A stretch of 64,000 nt of DNA from Asanoa hainanensis. GTDB lineage: Bacteria; Actinomycetota; Actinomycetes; Mycobacteriales; Micromonosporaceae. Positions 7,668-15,811 of this stretch are shown one piece after another. Under the pieces are notes generated by a model. That model was not told the origin of the DNA. It did not search any database and worked only from the letters and a program-made list of their open reading frames with translations. Position 1 is the first letter of the stretch. Every line of letters starts with the position of its first letter. Location: NCBI RefSeq assembly GCF_900188485.1, contig NZ_FZPH01000005.1:62001-126000 (forward strand). Reading direction: 5' to 3'. A program made the position numbers and the translations under genes.

Positions 7668-8447
7668 ATGGCAGCGGAACAGCGCGCGGGGGCACCCGCC
7701 TACCAGCGCATCGCGGCCACCTACCGCGACCAGATCCGGTCCGGCGAGCTGACGCCCGGCGACCGGCTGCCGACGGAGGCCGACATCGCCGCCCGGTTCG
7801 GCGTCGTGCGCCAGACCGTGCGCAACGGCCTCGGCGTCCTGATCACCGACGGCCTGATCGTCGCCCGGCGGCCGCACGGCTACTTCGTGCGCGACCGCGA
7901 GCACATGGTCTACCGGCCCCAGCAGAAGTCCCGGCCCCGGCCGGCGACGCCCGCGATGGACCGCTTCTCGCAGCAGATCGTCGACGAGGGACGCACGCCC
8001 AGCCAGCTCATCCAGGTCTCGCTGATCCAGGCCGGTCCGGACCTGGCGCAGCGGCTGGGACTCGACCCGGGCGACGCGATCGTGGCCCGCCGCCGCGTCC
8101 GGCTCATCAACGGCGAGCCGACCAACCTCAACGACTCGCACTTCCCGCTCGACCTGGTGAAGGACTCCGAGATCATGTCGCCGGCCTACCTGCCCCGCGG
8201 CACCGACCAGGTGCTGGCCGAGCTCGGCCACCCGCAGCACCACGCCATCGACGAGATCTTCGTCCGGATGCCCAACCCGGAGGAGATCCACCGCCTGTCG
8301 CTCGGCCCGGGCACGCCCGTCGCGGTCCACTACGACACCGGCTACACGGCCGACGGGCGTCCCGTGCAGTGCGCGGTCAACGTCCTGCCCGGCGACCGCC
8401 ACAAAATCGTCTTCGAACGCCACTGGCCCACTACCGTGACCGCATGA
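7668..8447 (+). CDS. GntR-family (HutC-type) transcriptional regulator
   Basis: The 259-residue protein starts at the ATG at 7668, preceded by GGACAGGGG. The N-terminal winged helix reads IAATYRDQIRSGELTPGDRL, then TEADIAARFGVVRQTVRNGL and HGYFVRD. The UTRA effector domain follows from about residue 85 (IQVSLIQAGPDLAQRLGLDP, PTNLNDSHFPLDL, PTVAVHYDTGY-like end). HutC members bind small metabolites and repress adjacent uptake or catabolic genes. The divergent M20 peptidase operon is the natural candidate target. Confidence 0.9.
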   Translation: MAAEQRAGAPAYQRIAATYRDQIRSGELTPGDRLPTEADIAARFGVVRQTVRNGLGVLITDGLIVARRPHGYFVRDREHMVYRPQQKSRPRPATPAMDRFSQQIVDEGRTPSQLIQVSLIQAGPDLAQRLGLDPGDAIVARRRVRLINGEPTNLNDSHFPLDLVKDSEIMSPAYLPRGTDQVLAELGHPQHHAIDEIFVRMPNPEEIHRLSLGPGTPVAVHYDTGYTADGRPVQCAVNVLPGDRHKIVFERHWPTTVTA

Positions 8448-8656
8448 GTACGCGCGACGTCCCGGCCCGGATCGGTGACCTCCCCCCGATCGGCCGACCG
8501 GCCACCAGCGCCCTGCTCCAGGCCGGCATCACGACGCTGGCCCAGGTCGCCACGCACAGCCGCCGCGACCTGCTGGCGATGCACGGGGTCGGGCCGAAGG
8601 CGGTCACCATCCTGGCGGCGGCACTGGCCGAACGGGGTCTCGCCTTCGCGGACTGA
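8444..8656 (+). CDS. Small helix-hairpin-helix protein (70 aa)
   Basis: The ATG overlaps the GntR stop codon (ATGA at 8444-8447), so translation is coupled. The protein contains two helix-hairpin-helix-like segments, IGDLPPIGRPATSALLQAGI and RRDLLAMHGVGPKAVTILAA, the GVGPKA turn being typical of HhH DNA-backbone binding and of RNA polymerase alpha-CTD-like folds. It may be a nonspecific nucleic-acid binding protein. The role beside a GntR regulator is unknown. Confidence 0.75.
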   Translation: MSTRDVPARIGDLPPIGRPATSALLQAGITTLAQVATHSRRDLLAMHGVGPKAVTILAAALAERGLAFAD

Positions 8657-8704
8657 GTGCTGGGCCGGTTGACAACCGGGTGGGTCGACAGTGGACGATG
8701 CGGC

Positions 8705-9616
8705 GTGCGCATTCTCGTGGTCGGTGGAAGCGGTCTGGTCGGTGTCCATGTCACGGAGGTGCTGCGCGGGCGCGGGCACCAGGTGGCGACCGCGGCACGG
8801 ACCGCCGCGCCGGGCATCGACCACCTGCTCGACGTGAAGTCCGCGACGCCGGACGAGCTTCGCCGGTTGCTCGCCGGGCACGACGGTGTGGTCTACGCCA
8901 CGCGCACCGACGAGCAGCGAGGGCTGCCCAAGCCGATCTATCCCGCGTTCCGGCACGACCTCGTGGATCCCGTGGTGCGGCTGTTCACCGCGGCCCGCGC
9001 GGAGCGCCTGACCCGCGGCGTGGTGATGGGCTCCTACTACACCTACTACGACCGGCTGCACCCCCAGTGGCGGCTGCCGGAGCGGCACACGTACATCCGG
9101 TGCCGGGTCGAGCAGGCCGCCGAAGGACGGGCCGCGGCCGGGCCGGACCTGCCGGTGGCCGTCGTGGAGTTGCCGTTCGTCTTCGGCCGGGCCGGTGACC
9201 GGCTGCCCAACTGGTCCGCGCCGCTGGACCGGTGGGCCCGGTCCCGCGCACCTCTGGCGGTGCCCGCCGGCGGCTCGGCCGCCGTGTCGGCGCGCAGCGT
9301 GGCCGAGATCACGGCCGACGCGCTGGAGCAGGCCAGCGGTGCGGACCTCCCGGTCGCCGACGAGAACCTGACGTGGGCCGAGATGGTCGCGCGCATCGCC
9401 GCCGCGGTCGGCCGGCCCCGCCGCGTGCGTCGCCTGCCGGGTGCCGCGGCGCGCGCCTCGATGCGGCTGGGCGGCGCGCTACAGGCCCTGGGCCGCAAGG
9501 AGTCCGGCGTCAACCCCACGTACGCCGCGGACCTGTTCCTGACCGAACTGTTCATCGAGCCGACCACGGGCCGCGACCTGGAACCGGCCCTGCGCGACAC
9601 CTTCCCCGAGGTCTAG
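8705..9616 (+). CDS. NAD-dependent epimerase/dehydratase-like protein
   Basis: From the GTG at 8705 the protein (303 aa) opens with the Rossmann motif MRILVVGGSGLVGVHVTEVL (GxxGxxG) of extended SDRs. Later segments GVVMGSYYTYYDRLH and VVELPFVFGRAGDRLPNW match the epimerase fold, but the catalytic YxxxK tyrosine is not obvious (a YIRCR segment sits near that position), so activity is uncertain. It could act as an atypical SDR. The gene is followed by an acetyltransferase with its own strong ribosome binding site. Confidence 0.75.
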   Translation: MRILVVGGSGLVGVHVTEVLRGRGHQVATAARTAAPGIDHLLDVKSATPDELRRLLAGHDGVVYATRTDEQRGLPKPIYPAFRHDLVDPVVRLFTAARAERLTRGVVMGSYYTYYDRLHPQWRLPERHTYIRCRVEQAAEGRAAAGPDLPVAVVELPFVFGRAGDRLPNWSAPLDRWARSRAPLAVPAGGSAAVSARSVAEITADALEQASGADLPVADENLTWAEMVARIAAAVGRPRRVRRLPGAAARASMRLGGALQALGRKESGVNPTYAADLFLTELFIEPTTGRDLEPALRDTFPEV

Positions 9617-9718
9617 TGGGGACGGTCGGAAGCTCTTTGCGTTTTGGGCGTTGGCCGCACTAGCGTTCGCCGTCGCGGCTGTCGAAGCCGGACACCACCC
9701 GAACCGCAAGGAGAACAC

Positions 9719-10324
9719 GTGTCGACGAACCATCGTGTACGCCCCGCCACCGCGGCCGACGTGGCGGGCCTCAAGTCCGTCATCGCCGCGGCGTTCATGG
9801 GCGACCCGATCGCTGAGTGGGTCTTCCGGGACGAGGACCGTCGTCCGGACCACCACCTGGTGTTCTTCGGCGCGTTCGTGGACCTGGCGCTGGCCGGTGG
9901 CCGGGCCGACACGCTCGACGGGCACAAGGGACTCGCGCTCTGGCTCGACGTCGACGTCGACGCGCCGGAGTCCGACGACGACGGTGGCCTCGGCGCGGCC
10001 TTCGAGGCCGGGCTCGACGGCGAGACGCTCAAGCGGGTCGCGGAGCTCGACGTCCTGATGGTCGCCAACCACCCGCACGACCGCAGCCACGCCTACCTGC
10101 CGTTCATCGCGGTGCACCCCGACCACCAGGGCACCGGCGTGGGCGCCGCGCTGCTCGGCCACCGGCTCGCGGAGCTCGACGCCGCCGGCCGGCCCGCCTA
10201 CCTGGAGGCCAGCACCCTGCGCAACGCCGCGCTGTACGAGCGCCTCGGCTTCCAGCGGATGCCCTCGACGATCGACCTGCCGGGCGGCCCGTCGCTGTAC
10301 CCGATGTGGCGCGACCCGCGCTGA
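9719..10324 (+). CDS. GNAT-family N-acetyltransferase
   Basis: A GTG at 9719 with the strong site AAGGAG upstream starts a 201-residue GNAT protein. The acetyl-CoA binding core is clear: HAYLPFIAVHPDHQGTGVGA (Q/R-x-x-G-x-G/A type loop), then AYLEASTLRNAALYERLGF (helix alpha-4 with NxxLYxxxGF). The substrate cannot be told from sequence. Transcription is stopped by a strong hairpin just after the gene. Confidence 0.88.
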   Translation: MSTNHRVRPATAADVAGLKSVIAAAFMGDPIAEWVFRDEDRRPDHHLVFFGAFVDLALAGGRADTLDGHKGLALWLDVDVDAPESDDDGGLGAAFEAGLDGETLKRVAELDVLMVANHPHDRSHAYLPFIAVHPDHQGTGVGAALLGHRLAELDAAGRPAYLEASTLRNAALYERLGFQRMPSTIDLPGGPSLYPMWRDPR

Positions 10325-10330
10325 GCCTGC

Positions 10331-10360
10331 CGGGTGTGGCGGCCCAGGCCGCCACACCCG
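10331..10360. terminator. Hairpin terminator after the acetyltransferase
   Basis: A perfect 13-base stem (CGGGTGTGGCGGC at 10331-10343 with its complement at 10348-10360) and a 4-base loop lie 7 bases after the acetyltransferase stop. There is no U-tract, as is usual for actinomycete terminators. Confidence 0.8.
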
Positions 10361-10380
10361 CCGCGAGGTACGGTCGAAAT

Positions 10381-10683
10381 ATGCGCATTCCCACCGCCGC
10401 GGTCACCGCGGGGTCCCTGATCGGCGGCTGGCAGCTCGCCCGGCGCACCGGCATCCGGCCGCTCGGCGGCGCCGTGCTCGCGGCCGGCGGGGTGGTCGCG
10501 GGCCGGGAGTGGGCCCGGCACACAAGCCCCGCCGTGACCGGCGCGCTGCTGGCGACGTACCTCGGCGCTTTCGGTCTGTCGCACCCCCTGGCCAAGAAGA
10601 TCGGCGCCTGGCCGTCGGTGCTGGCCGTGGCGGCGCTCACGGCGGCCGCGTCCTACGTCGCGGCGGACCGCCGTCATACGTAG
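10381..10683 (+). CDS. Small glycine/alanine-rich membrane protein (100 aa)
   Basis: An ATG 20 bases after the terminator hairpin starts a 100-residue protein with three to four weakly hydrophobic spans (TAAVTAGSLIGGWQLA, LGGAVLAAGGVVAG, TGALLATYLGAFGLS and PSVLAVAALTAAASYVAA). It resembles small uncharacterised actinomycete integral membrane proteins. It overlaps the convergent deacetylase gene by 10 bases. Confidence 0.65.
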   Translation: MRIPTAAVTAGSLIGGWQLARRTGIRPLGGAVLAAGGVVAGREWARHTSPAVTGALLATYLGAFGLSHPLAKKIGAWPSVLAVAALTAAASYVAADRRHT

Positions 10684-11498
10684 TCGGTGAGCAGCGCCGG
10701 GGTGAGCCCGGCCGCGTGGATCGCCTTCAGCGCGGCGAGCAGGTCGTCCATCAGCCGCGGCCGGAAGTGCATCAGCAGCACGTCGCCGGCCTTCACCCGC
10801 TTGTCCGGTGTCTGGTAGCGCACGATTCCTTTGTCGACGGTCTCGGTCCAGTAGAAGAGCGCCTTGGCTCCACAGTCTTTCGCCGCCCGGATCGTGGTGT
10901 CGTCGTGGTCGCCGAACGGCGGGCGGAACAGCGTCGGGCGCTTGCCGAACAGGTGCTCCAGCTTGTCGGCGGAGCCGCAGATCTCCTGCCGCTGGTACGC
11001 GTACGACTTCCCGCGCAGCGACGTGTGGTGGATCGTGTGGTTCTCCACGACGCCGCCCGCCGCCTCGATGGCCTTGAAATAGGGCGTGTACTCCGTCGCG
11101 GCCGGCGAGTTCAGGAACATCGTGACCGGGATGCGGGCGTCCCGGATGAAGTCGGGCACGGCGGGCGGCCGGGCCAGCGCCCCGTCGTCGATGGTGATGA
11201 ACGCGACCTTGTCCTGGGTCGGCACGCGCAGCCAGAACGGCGGCGACCCGTTCGTCGGCAGCTTCACCGGGTGTGGCTGCACCGGCTCGTACGCGGGCGC
11301 CTTGGCCACGTACCACTCGAGGCTCTTGGGCTTGGGGCTCGCGGTCGGTGTCGGCTGTTGGGTCGGCGTGATCGACGGCGTCGGCGAGGTCGAGGGGCTC
11401 GGCGCGACGAACGCGGACTGGTGCTTCGCGGTGCAGCCACTCAGCGCCAGCAGGACCGTGAACACGGCGAGCAGCCGGGTGGCGGGTGTGAACGACAC
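10674..11498 (-). CDS. Polysaccharide deacetylase (NodB-like) lipoprotein
   Basis: The GTG-started, 274-residue protein has a lipoprotein signal (LLAVFTVLLALSGC, lipobox LSGC) and a Pro/Ser/Thr-rich tether. The NodB domain follows: KVAFITIDDGALARP (motif 1), VVENHTIHHTSLRG (metal-binding HxxxH-like motif 2), TLFRPPFGDHDD (motif 3) and DVLLMHFRP (motif 5). Such enzymes remove acetyl groups from peptidoglycan or other polysaccharides at the cell surface. The first Asp pair is TIDDG, as in active members. It is likely monocistronic. Confidence 0.87.
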   Translation of the reverse strand: MSFTPATRLLAVFTVLLALSGCTAKHQSAFVAPSPSTSPTPSITPTQQPTPTASPKPKSLEWYVAKAPAYEPVQPHPVKLPTNGSPPFWLRVPTQDKVAFITIDDGALARPPAVPDFIRDARIPVTMFLNSPAATEYTPYFKAIEAAGGVVENHTIHHTSLRGKSYAYQRQEICGSADKLEHLFGKRPTLFRPPFGDHDDTTIRAAKDCGAKALFYWTETVDKGIVRYQTPDKRVKAGDVLLMHFRPRLMDDLLAALKAIHAAGLTPALLTDYV

Positions 11499-11581
11499 GC
11501 AGGGAAACGTAGCCGTCTCATGTCATGGACTTGTCAGCGACGTGCACCGGATTCACATTTCCACCGGGCGTAGCCGGCCGG

Positions 11582-11956
11582 TCACTCCCGCTCGGCGGCC
11601 GACCGGGTCAGGCAGAACTCGTTGCCGGCGGGGTCCAACAGGACGACCCAACCGGCCCCGTCCGGCGTGCGGTGGTCGGCCAGGGTCGTCGCGCCGAGCG
11701 CGTGCAGCCGCTCGACCTCGGCGTCGCGGTCGCGGTCACCCGGCTGGAGGCAGACGTGCACGCGGTTCTTCACGGTCTTGGCCTCCGCCACGGCCTGGAA
11801 GTACAGCCGGGGCCCGCCCGGCGGCTCGATGACGACCTCGGTGTCGCCGGCGGCGAAATCCGGATCCAGCGGGTGGCCGACGACCTCACTCCAGAACCGC
11901 GCCAGGCCGTACGGATCGGCGCAGTCGAACGACACGTTGCGGATGAACGACACCAT
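11582..11956 (-). CDS. VOC-family protein (glyoxalase_6-like)
   Basis: This 124-residue protein starts MVSFIRNVSFDCADPYGLAR and continues FWSEVVGHPLDPDF, then NRVHVCLQPGDRDRDAEVER and LLDPAGNEFCLT, the standard VOC pattern of the Glyoxalase_6 group. These are common actinomycete proteins of undefined substrate. It is preceded by the small acidic lipoprotein gene about 20 bases upstream on the same strand. Confidence 0.85.
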   Translation of the reverse strand: MVSFIRNVSFDCADPYGLARFWSEVVGHPLDPDFAAGDTEVVIEPPGGPRLYFQAVAEAKTVKNRVHVCLQPGDRDRDAEVERLHALGATTLADHRTPDGAGWVVLLDPAGNEFCLTRSAAERE

Positions 11957-11976
11957 GGCCGGTCAGCGTACGTGCC

Positions 11977-12147
11977 TCAGTCGTCGTCCCCGCCGTCGTC
12001 GTCATCGTCGTCGTCTCCGTCGTCGCCGCCCGGGCAGGCGGTCAGGCTCAGCAGACCGACGGTGCCACCGGCGATCGCGAACGTGCGGCCGAAGAAGACC
12101 CGACGGCTCATCGCGGGGTTATCGGCATCGATCTCTTGGTCCTCCAT
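11977..12147 (-). CDS. Tiny Tat/lipoprotein-type secreted acidic protein (56 aa)
   Basis: The ATG at 12147 (internal ATG at 12111) starts a 56-residue protein. Residues 13-38 look like a twin-arginine lipoprotein signal: MSRRVFFGRTFAIAGG followed by a hydrophobic stretch and a cysteine in LSLTAC. After the cysteine only PGG and a run of aspartate and glycine remain (twelve Asp in the last 16 residues). A mature peptide of about 19 residues anchored by lipid would be an acidic, possibly Ca2+-binding, surface tag. GC-rich Asp codons also form a trinucleotide repeat, so length may vary. Confidence 0.6.
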   Translation of the reverse strand: MEDQEIDADNPAMSRRVFFGRTFAIAGGTVGLLSLTACPGGDDGDDDDDDDGGDDD

Positions 12148-12174
12148 CCCGGCATCATGGCAGCTGCTGCCGGG

Positions 12175-12540
12175 TCAGTCGAGGCAGTGCACCTGGACCG
12201 CGAAGTGTTGGGCCGGGCCGGCGCTCATCGCTCGATGGATGACCTGGAGCTCGACCCGGTGCCGGTCCATGGAGACCGGGTCGCCGTCCGCGCCCGCCAG
12301 GCAGGTCGGGTACGGGCCGCCGGTGTAAATCATTCCGCCGGCGTCCTGCCAGTTGTCGGCGGTCACCGACACGATGGCTTCGCTGCCGGGCGGCACGCCG
12401 TCCTGCTGGAAGAAGATCAACCGGGTCTCCTCGTTCGACCACGTCACGACGCCGGTGACGGTCTCCGTCTCGGCGGTGTGCGGGTCGACGCCGAGCCTGG
12501 CCGTCACGAAGCCGACGACCAGCGCGACGGCCACGACCAC
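12175..12540 (-). CDS. Membrane-anchored hypothetical protein
   Basis: The product has one N-terminal hydrophobic segment (VVAVALVVGFVTARLG) followed by a soluble domain of about 95 residues with two cysteines (PTCLAG and the C-terminal VHCLD) that could form a disulphide outside the cell. The GTG at 12540 directly follows the upstream protease gene's stop; an ATG at 12600 would give 141 aa but overlap that gene by 58 bases. I do not recognise the family. Cotranscription with the protease is likely. Confidence 0.6.
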   Translation of the reverse strand: MVVAVALVVGFVTARLGVDPHTAETETVTGVVTWSNEETRLIFFQQDGVPPGSEAIVSVTADNWQDAGGMIYTGGPYPTCLAGADGDPVSMDRHRVELQVIHRAMSAGPAQHFAVQVHCLD

Positions 12541-12542
12541 CG

Positions 12543-13877
12543 CTAGGCGCCAACCGCCTTCTTCGTGTAGGCCAGGCACTTCTTGCTCACCGTCTTCCAT
12601 GGCGCGCCGAGGCTGGTCGGGGACTCGTCGGCCGGTGAGCGGCCGCCGCGCAGCACCGCGTCGGTGAAGGCCATCAGCTTGGCGTGGCCGTACTGGTCGG
12701 CGATGCACCGCGTCGCGTAGAAGCCGAGCCCGTAGTGCGCCGAGACCTGCCAGTCCGGCGTCTTGTCGCCGGGGCCGAGCTGGTCGAGGTCGCCGGCGTA
12801 CCGCTTCTCCCGGATGAACCGCCGCACGTCGGACCGGCCGTCGTAGGCGCCCAGGCCGCGGCCGTCCCACTCGATGTACTCGGCCACGCCCTCCGACAGC
12901 CACCAGCGGAAGTCGTAGATCAGGCGGTAGTCGCGGCCTGCCAGGGTCGCCACGTGGCCCATCTCGTGCTTCATGATCTCCTCGGCGTACCCACCGGGGA
13001 CCGCGTCGATCCGCAGCACGATGTCGGACCGGTTCGTGGTGACCGGCAAGGCGATCCCGGCGACCCAGTCGGCGTTGCCGCCGCCGAACCACTTCTTCCA
13101 CTCGGCGGCGCCGGCGAGATAGACGATGTAGCGGTCCGGCTTCGGGCCCAGCACGTACTTGTCGGCGGTCTTCGCGGCCCGCTCGGCGGCGGGGAGGAAC
13201 GAGCGGGCGCGGGAGGCGTACGCGGCCGGCGCCGCCACCATCGCCCGACTCCCGATCGCCGCGACGAGCGTGGTCGCCTCCCACGGCATCGGGGTGTTCT
13301 TGGTGAGCTGGACCGCGGAGATGCGGGTCATCCGGAAGCCGGCGGGCGTCTCCCGCCACGTCATGTCGATCGACACCTTCTCCGGATCGCAGCCGGGCAC
13401 CACGAAGCAGTGGTCGACGGCGATCGTCACGCCCCAGTCGGGCCGGCCGTCGACGGTCTTCAGCACCCACGGGCCGCGCTCGATCCGCAGCTCGAAGCCG
13501 CTGACCCGCATCGCGCGCAGCGAGCGGAACCGGCGCTCGAGCTCGCCCCGGACGCCCTTGTCCTGCGTGACCGACACGAACCTCGCCAGGTCACCGCTGT
13601 GCATGGCGGTGTTCAGCACCGCGAGCTGCTCGGTGATCCGCTCCCCCGCCCAGGCCATCTCGATCTCCGGCGGGTCGCCGGGCTCCGGCGAGCGGGCCAC
13701 GAAGGCCGACGCCGACGGGCTCGCGGACGGCGTGGGAGCCGCCGCCACGGCGGGCTCCTCGCCTCCCGAGCGCAGCACGATCACGGCCGGCACGGCCAGG
13801 GCCGCCACGGCCAACGCCACACCCAACAGCACAGCTCGTCGCCGCCGCGGCGGCGGCGACAGTTCCCCGTTTGTCAC
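12543..13877 (-). CDS. Membrane-anchored HExxH metalloprotease-like protein
   Basis: The 444-residue protein has a basic N-terminus (PPPRRRR), one membrane span (AVLLGVALAVAALAVPAVIV), a Pro/Ser-rich linker, an NTF2-like region, and a C-terminal gluzincin domain with EEIMKHEMGHVATLAG (zinc motif HEMGH) and, 20-25 residues on, WWLSEGVAEYIEW supplying the third ligand Glu. This is the peptidase MA-like pattern. The active domain lies outside the membrane, so it may trim surface proteins. The substrate is unknown; the next gene downstream encodes another membrane-anchored protein. Confidence 0.82.
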   Translation of the reverse strand: MTNGELSPPPRRRRAVLLGVALAVAALAVPAVIVLRSGGEEPAVAAAPTPSASPSASAFVARSPEPGDPPEIEMAWAGERITEQLAVLNTAMHSGDLARFVSVTQDKGVRGELERRFRSLRAMRVSGFELRIERGPWVLKTVDGRPDWGVTIAVDHCFVVPGCDPEKVSIDMTWRETPAGFRMTRISAVQLTKNTPMPWEATTLVAAIGSRAMVAAPAAYASRARSFLPAAERAAKTADKYVLGPKPDRYIVYLAGAAEWKKWFGGGNADWVAGIALPVTTNRSDIVLRIDAVPGGYAEEIMKHEMGHVATLAGRDYRLIYDFRWWLSEGVAEYIEWDGRGLGAYDGRSDVRRFIREKRYAGDLDQLGPGDKTPDWQVSAHYGLGFYATRCIADQYGHAKLMAFTDAVLRGGRSPADESPTSLGAPWKTVSKKCLAYTKKAVGA

Positions 13878-14093
13878 GACGAGGCACAGTACGGGGTGGC
13901 CCGCAGAAATTGATCATCCGTTACGGCAGATCGAACCGCTCCGCGGACCGGTCAGGCGACGCCACGACGCTGAAGCCCGCGACGAAGCCGCTGTGTGACG
14001 CCGGCGTCGCCGCCGACGGCACCGGCTTCACACCGACTCACCCTCAGCGGCGACACCAAGCCCTTCACGGACCCGGACGGCTTCGCCTGGGCG

Positions 14094-15197
14094 TCACGGG
14101 CGGCCGAAGGCGAGGGAGTTCTCGACGCCGCGCAGGGCGGGCGGTAGGGCGACCCGGTCCACGATCTTGCCCTCGGTCGAGTAGACGACCAGCTCGGTGT
14201 TCGCCACGGCGACGAGCCGGTCCGCGGTGGCCCAGACGAAACTCCTGGCCTCGATCCCGTCGCCGGGAGTGCGGGGGAGATCGACCACCGTAGCGCCCTT
14301 GGCGGGTTCGACGATGGCGACCGCGGCGAACCCTCGCTCGTCGACGGTCTCCGCGACGACGAACCGTCCGTCCGGCGACCAGGCGGCGCTGCTCTGGACC
14401 GCTCCCGGGAACGGCTCCCGCCGGGCCCGGCCGTCGTCGACCGAGTACGCGATCATCCCCGTCGTGGGCTCTTCCACGTCCGGGAGCTCGACCTCCCAGT
14501 CGCCGGGCAGCCAGGTCGGCTGGCAGAGCTCCACGCAGGGCACGGACCGCTTCACGGTCTTCGCCTTGGCGGTGGCCGCGTCCGCCACGACGATGTTCAG
14601 CGTTCCCTGGCTGGGACCTGGCGCGGCGAAGGCGATCTGCTTGCTGTCGCGTGACCACTGTGGACTGCCGATCTCCAGCCGCGCACCGGATATCCACCGC
14701 ACGTCGTCACTTCGTACGTCGAGGATGCCCAACCGCTCGTTGTCGTCGGCGACGACGGCGAGTTTCCCGTTCGGGGACGCCCACGCCTTCGGGAAGCCCG
14801 ACGACCGGTACTTGTGGGTCCTCGGGTCGTAGATCCGGCTGCCCGACTCGTTGCTCGCGCTGGCGACGTAGACGCCGCCGGGCAAGGCGACCGCGCCGCG
14901 TGGTGCGGGCTTGGCGGCGGGCGGCGGCGTGCTGGGGGCCGGGGTGGGCGATCCGGTGGTCGCGCCGGAGGGCGTGGCCGTGGGCAGTGCGACCGGTGTT
15001 GCCGGCTGGCCGCCGGAGCCGCCGTACGCGAACGGTGCGATCACGGCCGCCATCGCCAACGCTGCGCCGGTGCCGCCGACGACGTTGCGGCGCACCCGCA
15101 TGCGCCGCGCCTGCCGCAACGCCGCAGCGGCCGGGTTGCGGTAGCGCAGGTCCTCGCCGAGGTGCCGCAGGGCTTCCGCCACTCGTTCCTCGCTCAT
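14094..15197 (-). CDS. Membrane-anchored beta-propeller protein, probable sigma-factor partner
   Basis: The 367-residue protein begins with a short cytoplasmic helical region (MSEERVAEALRHLGEDLRYR), one membrane span near residue 40 (NVVGGTGAALAMAAVIAPFA), a Pro/Thr linker and a WD40/PD40-like propeller with repeats such as SPQWSRDSKQIAFAAP and SSAAWSPDGRFVVAE. It overlaps the SigE-like sigma gene by 4 bases. That coupling and topology suggest it works as an anti-sigma or surface sensor, although no canonical zinc anti-sigma motif (HxxxCxxC) is seen. Confidence 0.78.
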   Translation of the reverse strand: MSEERVAEALRHLGEDLRYRNPAAAALRQARRMRVRRNVVGGTGAALAMAAVIAPFAYGGSGGQPATPVALPTATPSGATTGSPTPAPSTPPPAAKPAPRGAVALPGGVYVASASNESGSRIYDPRTHKYRSSGFPKAWASPNGKLAVVADDNERLGILDVRSDDVRWISGARLEIGSPQWSRDSKQIAFAAPGPSQGTLNIVVADAATAKAKTVKRSVPCVELCQPTWLPGDWEVELPDVEEPTTGMIAYSVDDGRARREPFPGAVQSSAAWSPDGRFVVAETVDERGFAAVAIVEPAKGATVVDLPRTPGDGIEARSFVWATADRLVAVANTELVVYSTEGKIVDRVALPPALRGVENSLAFGRP

Positions 15198-15721
15198 TTC
15201 ATGACCTCCAGATCGGCGTCGGATGCCAGCAGGCCCTGGCTGTTGACGAGCTCGCGGAGCCGGGCCAGGGCCCGGGAGGCCTGGCTGGCCACGGTGCCCG
15301 GGGAGCAGCCCAACACCTGGGCTACCTGTTTCTCGCTGAGGTCCTCGAGATAGCGCAGCACCAGCACGGCCCGCTGCCGGGGCGGCAGCCGCAGCAGCGC
15401 GCTGTGCACGGCGAGTCGGTCCGCCACCTGGCGGGAGAGGTCGCCGCCGGCCCCGTGGTCCGGCAGCGCGTCGACCGGGACCTCGCGCAGGCGCCGCAGC
15501 TTCCGCCAGCGCGAGACGTGGTCGTGGTACAGGATCTTCCGCACGTACATCTCGGCGCCGTGCTCGACCCTCGACCAGTGGAGTGCGGTCTTGGCCAGCG
15601 CCGTCTGCAGCAGGTCCTCGGCCGCCTGTTGGTTGCCGGTCAGCGCGTAGGCGACCCGGAGCAGGCGATGCCCGCGTTCGACGACGAACGCGGTGAACTC
15701 CCGCTCGGCTGTCTCGTCCAT
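15194..15721 (-). CDS. SigE-family RNA polymerase sigma factor
   Basis: The 175-residue protein shows region 2 (EFTAFVVERGHRLLRVAYAL, then NQQAAEDLLQTALAKTAL) and region 4 (LLRLPPRQRAVLVLRYLEDL, EKQVAQVLGCSPGTVASQAS), the pattern of the actinomycete SigE family (TIGR02983). The ATG at 15721 is favoured because GGAGGGAG lies just upstream; ATG 15742 and 15760 are alternatives. Its last codons overlap the propeller membrane gene, which likely restrains or informs it. Confidence 0.9.
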   Translation of the reverse strand: MDETAEREFTAFVVERGHRLLRVAYALTGNQQAAEDLLQTALAKTALHWSRVEHGAEMYVRKILYHDHVSRWRKLRRLREVPVDALPDHGAGGDLSRQVADRLAVHSALLRLPPRQRAVLVLRYLEDLSEKQVAQVLGCSPGTVASQASRALARLRELVNSQGLLASDADLEVMK

Positions 15722-15811
15722 GGATGCTCCCTCCACTGACATAGACAGCCGCCGAGCCAAGAACCTTGCATGCCGGACGGTACGAATGTGGAAGGCCAGT
15801 ACAGTGTGCCG

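Noticed and set aside
13918-14097. Possible remnant of a VOC protein, from a short stretch reading GDTKPFTDPDGFAWAS
   Set aside because: The DPDGFAW ending resembles VOC proteins, but only about 15 residues match and no further part is found, so chance cannot be excluded.
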